From NCBI GenBank assembly GCA_947498315.1, contig CANMLD010000021.1:1-34671 (forward strand): 34,671 nucleotides of DNA, in the 5' to 3' direction. Made by a program: the position numbers and the translations under genes. Below are positions 22,360 through 32,400 of the stretch, piece after piece. Position 1 is the stretch's first letter. Every line of letters starts with the position of its first letter. This stretch comes from Pseudomonadota bacterium (GTDB lineage Bacteria; Myxococcota_A; UBA9042; GCA-2863065). A model generated the notes under the pieces. It made no database searches. It saw only the letters and a list, made by a program, of their open reading frames with translations, and was not told the DNA's origin.

Positions 22360-23414
22360 CACCGCTTCCGAGCGACCACCAGCCAAGCCCGAGCCGCCGA
22401 CGCCCAGCGCGCGCTGCCAGCCAAGACATGTTCTACGCCGATGAGCCCGTCTTCGTAGTCAGCGTCGCCTAAGCGGTCCACGTCGACGGCGTGGTGGAGT
22501 GGTCCATCCGTCAGGTAGTGAGTCCCGATGATCGCATCGACGGCGAGGCCAGCCGACTCACAAGCGCTTCGGAGGCGATCGGGCGTGAAGTAGCGCACCC
22601 ACAGGTCACCCTCGAGTGCCTTCTCCGTGACGGTCTGAGCAGTGGCGATGGCCTCGAGGGAGTGCTTGACGCCCGGTTCGAGCGAGCCGACCGGCGATTC
22701 GACCGACGCGATGAAGAGCCCACCCCGTCGCAGGACGCGAGCCGCCTCTGCGAAGCCACGTTCGGGCTTGGACAGATAACAGAGCACCTCCATCGCGCTG
22801 ACCATGTGGAAACGCTCATCGACGAAGGGCGACAGTGTCTCGGCGGCGAGCTGCCAGAGCGAGAAGGCGCCGCCTTGCCGAGCGAGGTGGCCGAGCGCAA
22901 GGGCGAGCGCGGCACCATTGGGTTCGGCGAGGCTGGTGCGGTAGCCGCGGCGAAGCCACTCCTGACTGAAGCGTCCAATGCCACCCCCGACGTCGAGCAC
23001 GTCGGCGCTGCTCGGCAGCGTCTCGAGCCAGGAGCCGAGGTGGGAGAGGTAGAGGCGTCGCTCGAAGCGTTTGAGCGCGTAGTTGGGCGACGCTTCGGAC
23101 AGCGTGTCCCACGCATCGGGGTACTCCTCCGCGAAGGCCGCATCGCCAGTCAGGTTCCACGCGCCCGGCTCTTCGAGGACCGGCGCCACGAAAGGCGGGA
23201 AGTCGAGCGTCAGTTGCCCGGCTTTCGCGGCGGCGGAGAGGTCGCCTAGGAAAGCGCAGTAGGCCCGCTCACGAGTCGTTGCAGCGCCGCTCCAGAGCGT
23301 TCTGACGTCGACGGGGCTGCCGTCAGCCGGTAGCGGAAGCGCTGTTCGTTTACCGGGGCGACCGCGTAGGCGGAGCGCGAGGCCGGCGTCGTCTAGTCCA
23401 GATAGCAGCGCCAC
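22359..23414 (-). CDS. Class I SAM-dependent methyltransferase
   Basis: About 351 residues from GTG 23414, chosen because AGGA lies six nt upstream. A TTG at 23444 would add ten residues. Residues about 139-150 are SAM motif I (ADVLDVGGGIGRF). SLAEPNGAAL carries the acidic residue after strand two, MVSAMEVLCYL is the motif IV region, and LRRGGLFIASVE is the late strand typical of this class. The N-terminal 110 residues and C-terminal part are unassigned. The gene begins inside the last codons of the giant protein gene (overlap about 22 nt) and ends overlapping the DUF2079 start. Genetic linkage suggests modification of a surface polymer or glycan, which is inference. Confidence 0.87.
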   Translation of the reverse strand: MALLSGLDDAGLALRLRGRPGKRTALPLPADGSPVDVRTLWSGAATTRERAYCAFLGDLSAAAKAGQLTLDFPPFVAPVLEEPGAWNLTGDAAFAEEYPDAWDTLSEASPNYALKRFERRLYLSHLGSWLETLPSSADVLDVGGGIGRFSQEWLRRGYRTSLAEPNGAALALALGHLARQGGAFSLWQLAAETLSPFVDERFHMVSAMEVLCYLSKPERGFAEAARVLRRGGLFIASVESPVGSLEPGVKHSLEAIATAQTVTEKALEGDLWVRYFTPDRLRSACESAGLAVDAIIGTHYLTDGPLHHAVDVDRLGDADYEDGLIGVEHVLAGSARWASAARAWLVVARKR

Positions 23415-26400
23415 ATCCCATCCTGAGCCTGGTCGCAGAGGCAAGCGCCCGCTGCGCAGCCGGGTTCAAGGATACACATGTTCCCCGGATCTTCGTCTCC
23501 CGTCCCGTCGCAGTCGTCATCTTTCCCGTTACAGACTTCTTCGAGCGGCGTCACCAGGCCGATGCAGGCTCCAAGGGTCCCGGATCCGTCACAGGTGCGA
23601 GTGCCATTGTTGCACTCACCGACCCCCGCTGTTCCGGGGTAGCTAGAGTCGTAGCAGGCGACCACGATGGGCGTACCGCCAGGCGTGTCGTCGATGGCGC
23701 CGTTACAGTCGTTGTCGATGCCGTCGCACTCTTCGGCCGTGGGCAACTGATCTGGGATGCAGGCGCCATAAACGCCCGTCGAACACACGGCTGTTCCGAC
23801 GGCACACGCGCCGACGAGCCCTGACGCGACCGATGGCAGACAGGCTTGAGTCAGCGGGTTGCCCTTGGAGTCTTCATCGATGGTCCCGTCACAATCGTCG
23901 TCCACGAGATTGCAGATCTCCGGCGCGCCATCGGCGCTGCAGGCTCCAAGGACACCTGCACTACAGACTTGGAAGCCGTTGCCGCACGCGCCCGTGCACC
24001 GGATTGGGACGATGTCGTCGGTCACACCATTGCAGTCGTCGTCGAGGCCGTTGCAGCTCTCTGCCTTCGGCGGCGGGGCGTCGCAGATGAACACGCCCAG
24101 CGTGCAGGTATCGACGCCCACGCCACACACCGTCGAGCACGGCTGGGTCACGCTCTCATCCGTGTTGCCGTCGCAGTCATCGTCGATCGCGTTGCAAGTC
24201 TCTGCCGACCCGAAGATGGGTGGTGCGTCGCAGTCGACCTGCTGGCCACTGAAGTTGCCCGTGCAGACGAAGGTGCCAGGCGAGTAACACGCGCCAGTAC
24301 CGATTGAGCACGGCTGGCCCTTGAGGAGGAAGTCTTCGTCCTTTGCTCCGTCGCAGTCGTTGTCCAGCTCATCGCAGACCTCGCTAGACGGCGCCGTTGT
24401 GCAGGACTGGTAGTTACCGCCCGAGCAGAGCTGGACGCCGCCTTTGCCATCTTTGCAGCTGATGTTGCATGCCAGCTCGGGCGCGCCATTGTCGACGGTC
24501 CCGTCGCAGTCGTCGTCGATCCCGTTACACGCCTCGCCGACCGTGAGGTCGAGCGCCTTTCGGAGTGCCGTCTCGAGCTCGCCGGCTGTCTGGCCTGCCT
24601 GGAAGTAGACCATGTCGATCGCCACGAGCCGTGGACGCGCCAAGCCGCCGTCCAAGGAGAGGGCGGTCAGACCGGGCTCGGTGGAGGCGCTGTCGTATGC
24701 CACGATGATCGTCCGGATGCCGAGGTCTCTCAGTGCTGAGATCAGCACGGCGGGATCGCCGCTGCAGGAGTCGAGACTGTCGGTCACGACGATGACGAAC
24801 TTGTTGCCCTTCTCTGCCACGGCACCTGGCGTCTTGTAAGCGGTCAAGATCCGCGTAAGCGTCGCGCCGAGCGGGCTCTGCCCGGTGGGCGCCTCGGAAT
24901 CGATCAACGTGGTCACAGCCTCTACCGAGCTGTGGAAGTCCAGGTCTAGCCCGACGTCCGCTCCGCACGTGTCGGCCGAGCTCGACGGGAACAACTTCAC
25001 GCCGAGGCTGATCCGCGAGTCGTAGTCGTCGAGGGTGACCGCGAGCGCCTTGCGGACGATGGACCACCGAGACGCGCCCGCCGTCGTGTTGGTAGCCATC
25101 GACGACGAGCGGTCGAGGGCGAACACCACCGATGGCTGAGTGCGTTTGCAGGTCGAGCAGATCTGGGTTTGAGTGCACTTCCCAGAGACGCAGAAGGCCG
25201 AGAAACACAGCGTGCTGGTGTCACACTGCGCGTTGTTGAAGCAACAACCCGTCTCCAGTCGGAGCTTATCGAGGTACACGCCCTCGTAATCGTTGAAGAA
25301 CGAGTCGCCCGAGTCGAAGGTGAAGCCGAGCCGGATCTTCTGCCCAGCGTATGGGCTCAAGTCCACGAGGACCTGCGTCCAAATTCCGCCGGTGTCACTG
25401 CCGAACGCGTTCATCGAGTCCCAGACTTCGATGGCGTTGTCCGAGCCGTCGTAGACTGTCAGCGTGAGTGCGTCGAACTTGTCTGAGCCGGTGTAGCCTT
25501 CCGTCTCCATCCAAACTTGGAAGGTCAGGGCGTATTTCACGCCCGCTGGCAGCTGCAGTGGCGCCGAGAGCGCACTCGCAGATACGCGTGACCCAGCCTG
25601 CTCGTACGTGCGCGTGGCCGGGTTACCGAAGTAGAGAGAGTTCAGTCCGGAGAGCGGCCGGCTCGGGTCGGTAACCCAGCTGACGCCGCCGCCGACGAGC
25701 TCAGTCATCGCATAACCACTGGTGTCGGTCGTCGTGTCGTCGAAGTCGGCAGAATGTAGGATCCGGCTCCAACCCGACTTGTTGAAGCGTGGCGCACAGA
25801 CCTGGCAGCCGTTTGCCGTATCGACTGCACCTTCGGAATAGCAGACGCCGCTGATCAGGCAATAGCCGTCGAGGATCGGGTGGTTCGCAATGCCCACGTT
25901 GCAGACGTCACCCGTGCAGACGAGCCCATCGTCGGGCGTGATCGAGTTGTCGGTGCTGTAAACGACACCCCCACCATCGCACGCCGCTGTCTTGCAGTCC
26001 TGCTTGTAGACGGTCGGGTCGGGGATGTTGTTGTTGTTGTTGATGAACGTGCAGCCTCCAGCCGTCGCGCTCGTGGCCGTGCAGGTGTCGTCAGTACATG
26101 GGTTCGCGTCGTCGCACTTGGTATTGTCTTTCACCGACGACGTCACACCACCGACGCAGGAGTCCGTCGTGCAGGCGTAAGCATCAGAGAAGGCGTCGTC
26201 AGCGACCCCGTTGCAGTTCTGGTCGATACCGTCGCATTCGGCGTCCGTCGCCGCGGGCAGAGTGTCCCCAGTACACACCCCCCACGCGCCGGCCGCACAC
26301 GAACGGATGCCGTACTTGCAGGTTCCCACGCCAGCGGTGCCTGCCGGACCCGAATAACAGGCCTCTGTCACGGGCGTGCCGTCTGGCTTCTCGTCGGTGG

Positions 26401-29400
26401 CCCCGTCGCAGTCATCGTCTTTGTTGTTGCAGGATTCGCCCTTGGTCTGAGGCGTAGACCCACCCGATCCTGTCGTGCACACGGCCTTCGTGGCCGAACC
26501 ACACTCCACGACACCGGATCCGCATTCGCCCGGCGGATCGCATGGGAAGCCCACGCCCGAACCCGCGTAATCGAAGCCTTCGTCGATCTGACTGTCACAG
26601 TCGTCATCGACGCCGTTGCAAGTCTCCTTTTGGTCCGCGTTCGTCTCGTTGGCGCACTCCACGTCGATGGTGTCGGCGCGACAGGTCCAGGTCCCTGTTT
26701 CGCAGAGGTCTCCGTCTACGCTGTCGCAGACCTGACCGGGCAGGCCCAAGAGCGCATCGTCGACGGTGGCGTTGCAGTCGTTGTCGAGCGAGTCGCATAG
26801 CTCCCGGTTGGCTTGTCCTGCGGGGACGCCGTTAAGGAGAGACGTACACAGCGCTGGTGTAATTACGTAGCCGTACATCGCGAACTCGTCGACGAGGCCG
26901 GTGAAGTACTCAGGCAGGCCCAGCACCCGGCCGATCGTGAACTCACCCACCGCCGTGTTGACGTTGAGGGTTTCGCTCCCCGTCAAGGTGCAGTTCACGT
27001 ACATCCGGACGCCAAGCGGCTTTCCGGGCTCCATGATGATGGTGATGAGACTCCATGTTCCAGCTGGGACGGCACCCGTCACGATGCGGGAGGTCGCTCC
27101 ATCCTGATGGTAGTGCGTGAGGAGGTCCGCGCTCCAGTAACCTCCGAAATGGAATGTGGCGTTTGACGCTTGGCCGTAGATGTAGCCGGTTCCGGTCGGC
27201 TTCACCCAGAATTGGAGCGTGCGGCGCCCACTGATACCAGCGTTGGTACGCGCGTTGCCGCCATTGCCGAGGAGCTCCAGCGCCTCCCCGAACTTGCCTT
27301 TGGCCCATTGCGTATTGTTGAGCGTCAGGTTGAGTGCACCGACCGTGCGGGCCGTGTCGTTGGCCGTGGCACCTGCACCTTCGTCAAAGCGCCATAGCGC
27401 GTCGGGACCTTCTTGCAGGCAAACGAGAGCGCCGCCCGTCTCGTCGCAGCCGAAGACGCCTTCTTCGCAAAGGTCGAGGTCGTCGCCGTCGCAGGGCAGG
27501 CCGGCGTTGGCGAAGGATTCGTCGATGGCGCCATCGCAGTCGTCGTCGAGGCCGTTGCACGTCTCGGTCACGTCCACTGTCGTCTCGTTCGTACACTCGA
27601 GCGCGTAGAGGGTGCTGTCGCAGGTCCAAGTGCCGTTCGTGCACTGGTCCGTGTCGGCGCCGTCGCAGGCGAGCCCCTTTGTCGGGAAGTCTTCGTCCGT
27701 GGCACCGTCGCAGTCGTTGTCGAGCCCGTCGCAGGCGTCGGTCTTCAGGCCTTTCGTCGTGGACGGGAGCACCGAGACTTCGCTGTTCGTCAGCGCCCTC
27801 GTGTACAGCCGTACGTCGTCGATGGCGCCGTCGAAGACGCCAAGTTCTCCACCGGTGTCAGCGCCGAGGAGCAGCTGTTCACTTGGCTTCGTAGCCGCGA
27901 TCGTCGCGCCGCTCAGCGAAGAGGTGGTCTTGGCCACACCGTTCACGAAGAAGGTGGCTTTTGCGGCTTTCACCACCACGGCCACGTGGACCCAGGTCCC
28001 GGTCCCGAAGAGGGCGCCGCAGACCGTGGACGAGTTGCAGCTGACCGTCGTTGGCGTTGCGCCCCCTTCGGTCGTGCGCATCCGGAGGAAGAGCCCGTCG
28101 TCGTCTCGACCGAAGGCCCACGTTCGGCCCTGCGGCGTGTCGAACTTGTGCGCGCTGACGATGGGCGCTGTCCCCACGAGGCTGTCGGTTCGGATCCATG
28201 CCGCGATGGTCGCTTCGGTCTTGCCTCCGAACACGTTGACCGGCCCGGCGGTCGCGACGTCGGTGGCCGTCCCCGGGAACTCGAGCGCTTGGCCGGTGCT
28301 GCCCGCGGTCACGGTCACGTTCTTTTGGATTATCGCGTCCTTGCGAAGCGTACCGTGGTCGACGATCCGCGCGCCTTCGACCGAGTCCATGCTCCACCAG
28401 ATCGCGGCACCAGAGTCTGTGCAGATCGGGGTCACGCCGTTCGCACTACACGCGTTCGAAGGCGCCGTGCAGGCGTCGGCGTCGCTACCATCACAATTGC
28501 CTCCGACCGACAGACCCTCGTCCACGGTCCCGTTGCAATCATCGTCGAGCCCGTTGCAGAGCTCTCCATAGTCGGCGGTGGGTCCGTTCGTCATGAGGTG
28601 TTGAATGGCCCACGGATCCATCGACTTGCGGTAGATGGTGACTTGGTCCATTGCCCCTTGGAATGCCTGGGTCGGCGTTACCCCGACGCCACCGAGCTGC
28701 AGTTGCTCGGTGGCACTCTTGTTCGCGATCGTGGCACCAAGGACCGACTCCTGCCGCACGAGGACGCCATCGATGTACAGGCGCACCACGCCGCTGGTGA
28801 AGGTCGCGGCGACGTGATGCCACGCTCCCGAGCTCACGCCCACGGCGCAACCTGCGACGCCTGGCTCGCAGCCCACGACTTGCGTCGTCGCCTGGCTAGT
28901 GGTCCGCACAGACAACGACAGGCCGCCGCTCACGATGGAGAGCGCCACCTGCGTCGTGAGGCCGGTGGCGACTGCCATGATGGTCTGAGACTGGCCCGCG
29001 GCGTAAGGGCCGTCGTGCTTGACCCAAGCTGCAACGGTCAGAACAGTCGTGCCGTCGAAGGGCTTTGTCTTCGACGCCGCACTGATCCTGGCCGGTGACC
29101 CGAAGTTGGCCCCACTGCCAACCTTGCCGGGCGCACCGAAGGTCACGCCGGCACCGGTCACCGTCATGATCTCCTTGAATCGGCTCTCATCGATGACAAC
29201 GGTCGAGAGCGCGGCGTCGTCGAGCTTCAAGAAGAGCTGCGTGCCCACTTCGTCGCAGCCAGGGCCTCCCGCCGCGGTATTGCACCACGTCACGCCGTCG
29301 ACGCAGGAGTCCGTGTCGGGTCCATCGCATGTGGCCCCGAAGCCCGTTACCCCATCGTCCGTTGTGCCGTTGCAATCGTTGTCGAGGCCGTCGCAGATCT

Positions 29401-32400
29401 CCGGCTTGTTCAGGTCCCCGGTACAGTCGACGACAGAGCCGTCGGCTTTACACGTGAGCGTGCCATTTTTGCAGCTGTCGGCGTCGAGTCCGTCACAGAG
29501 CTGGCCCTTCGTCGGGAAGTCCTCGTCCGTCGTGCCGTCGCAGTCGTCGTCTAGCCCATTGCAGAGGTCGACTTTGTTCGAGTCGCCGATGCACTCCACG
29601 GCGGCGAGCGATGCAGCGCACTGGTATGTGCCTGTCTTACACTGATCGGCATCGGCCCCGTCGCACGCGGTCGTGAGCGTCGCGAAGCTCTCGTCGGTGG
29701 TTCCGTCGCAGTCGTCGTCGATGGCGTTGCACGCCTCGCCGCTATTGGCCTGAGCCGCTGCCAAGGCCGGCGTGAGCGCGATGTCGTCGACTACGAGCCA
29801 GTCGATGGTGACGGTCGCAGCCCCACCGAGCGACCCGAGTCGAACGGCGTCTGGACCACTGATCAACAGCCCGGCAGCAGCGCATTGCTTCACGAGCGCG
29901 CCGTCGACATACACGTCGATACTGCCGCTGGAGTAGCTGCAGCCGTAGCTGTGGAACGCGGTCTGGTCCACGGACGTCGCAGCCGTGCATGAGGGCGGCG
30001 CGAGACCCGCCAAGCGGCACCGTACCGACCCGCCACCGACTTCAAGGGAGAAGTGAGGCGACGCCGGGGGCCCCTTCTGGACGACGGCTTCCGGGCCTGC
30101 GGCGCCGCTCACCTTCACCCTTGCCGAGACATGCAGCGGCCCGAGCAGGTTCATCGACGCGTGGTAGGGGATGGTGCCGACGCCTCCCGGCACGAACTGA
30201 GTAGCAAAGTCGTCGCCTTCGGTGAGCCAGGTGGCTCCGGCGAGTGTCCCGGGCTCAGCCAGGCCACTTCGCGACGCAAACGTGAGCCCGCTCCCTTCTG
30301 TAAACGCGACATCGATGATCCCGCCGTCGAAGCGGCAGAAGCGGCCCTCCGTAAGCGCGTTGCAGGCCCACGTTCCCTGTTTGCACTGGTCGGCGTCACC
30401 GCCATCGCAGGCTTGGCCGATGTCGAAGCCGTCGTCCGCGATGAGGTCACAATCGTCGTCGACCCCATTGCAGACCTCGACCGCCGGCGTGTCTCCGGCG
30501 CACTCAACCCCAAGCCCATTTGAGGTGCAGACGTTCGTGCCGTTCTTGCAGAGGTCGGCGTCCGTCGTAACGTCGCAGCTCTGGCCTTTGGTCGGGAATG
30601 CCTCGTCCGTCAGACCGTCGCAGTTGTCGTCGAGCCCGTTGCAGGTCTCCGTTCCGTTCGTCGGTACGTCACCTTGGCAGGAGAGCTCGCCGTTCGTCGC
30701 ACACGCCCACGTCCCGTTCTTGCAGCCGTCTGAGTTGCCGTCACACCGCTGCCCGACGAGTTCGAAGCCCTCATCGATGGTGCCGTTGCAGTTGTTGTCC
30801 TTCGCGTCACAAATCTCGCGGACGTTGTATTTGGGCGAGATGCCGCTCGTCGTGCGCGCGGGTACTTCCGAGTGCGGGAGATCGAGGTCGTGGACCGCGA
30901 CCTCGTCTAGCCCGCCAGCAAACTCGACGCCGATCTCGATGGGGGAGGAGGGGTTCGAGACCTTGACCCGCTGCGCTGTACTGAGCCCTATGAGCTTGCC
31001 ATCGAGGTAGAGCCGGATCGCGCCGCCATCGTAAGCGCAGTAGACGTGTTGCCATGCGTTCGTGACGAGCGCTTTGTCACCCGTGACGACGAGCTCCGCA
31101 CCAAAGACTCCCACTCCGGAGACCCGGCATTCGGGCCGAAGATCGCTCAGGAGCTTCAGCGCGAAGGAGCCAGCGCGAGATATGATGGTGCTTGCGGCGG
31201 CGCCAGTCGGCTTCACCCGGGCTTCGAGGCCCAACCGATGAGCGGGCACACCGGTGTTGGCGCCGCTCACGTCGAACTTTCCTGTGCCGTCGAGTACGAC
31301 ACCGCCGCCCGTGTGGCCGGGGCCCCAGGTGATGCTCCCCAACCCGACGGCGTCGACGTTGCCAACGGCGTCTTTGGCGGCGGTCCCGGACAGATCCTCG
31401 AAGCGGTACCAAAGGCGCGGGCCGCTGGCTGAGCACAGGACCTGTGATCCGAGCACGTCGCACTCTTGAACGCCGAGGTTGCACGCGTCCGCGAAGGGGT
31501 TGCAGGCGGCAAGGCGGGTCGGGAAGGTCTGGTCGATCACGCCGTCGCAGTCGTTGTCGATGCCGTCACACAGGTCGGTGTTCGCGTTTTCGTTGGTCTG
31601 GCCGTCGCAGTCGTTGTCAGCGGCGTCGCAGACCTCAACGTCGACCTTTGGCGCAGAGCCGACCAGCGCCGCCACGTCGGTCGCCGTCAGGGCGTATTGC
31701 CAGACACCGATCTCGTCGAGCGCGCCAGCGAAGGCCACGCCGCCAGCCTTCAGGCCGAGGGTGATGGTCCCCGACTCGAGAACGCCAGCCGTCATCGGCT
31801 GCGTCGACTTCAATCCGCCATTCAGGTAGAGCTTGATGCTCGTCCCATCTCCGGTGATGGCGACATGGGCCCAGGTGTTGGCCGGGATGGTCGACCCAGC
31901 GGCCAGCGTCGTGTTTCCGCAGGCCGACTGCTCGACCAGCGCGAAGGGACCGCCTGCGGCGTTCACCTGTATCGCCAAATCCGCGCAACTTCCCGTCTTC
32001 ATTTGGAAGAGGGTCGCAACGCCACCGAGTGAGGCGTACTTGAAGAAGAGCGCCACCGTGAAGTTTTTGCCGAGCACGAGCGACGGTGCTGACGCGATCT
32101 CGATGACGTCGTCTTCGCCATCAAAGAGGTAGCCATTGCCGCGTTTGCCCGAGCCGAGCTGGAGGGCGCCGAGCATCTTCCCGTGGTTGCCGACGCCGCT
32201 GTCGTCCTTCGCCGAATAGATGCGCAGCCCCTCTTCGTTCCCGTTCAGGACCAGGGACCCGCCGTCACGACCACACTGGGTCCCCGTCCCGGCCGCCGAG
32301 CAGACTTGTTCGCCCGCCTGGCAGTTGTCCGTGTCGAGCGAGCCGTCACATGTGGCTCCGAGAGTCGTGAAGTCTTCGTCGATCTGCCCGTCACAGTCGT

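Noticed and set aside
27413-29098. 561-codon plus-strand frame and other long frames opposite the giant gene
   Set aside because: The minus strand carries continuous LamG and MopE motifs; the plus-strand frames are Arg/Val/Ala-rich antisense shadows of the repeated segments.
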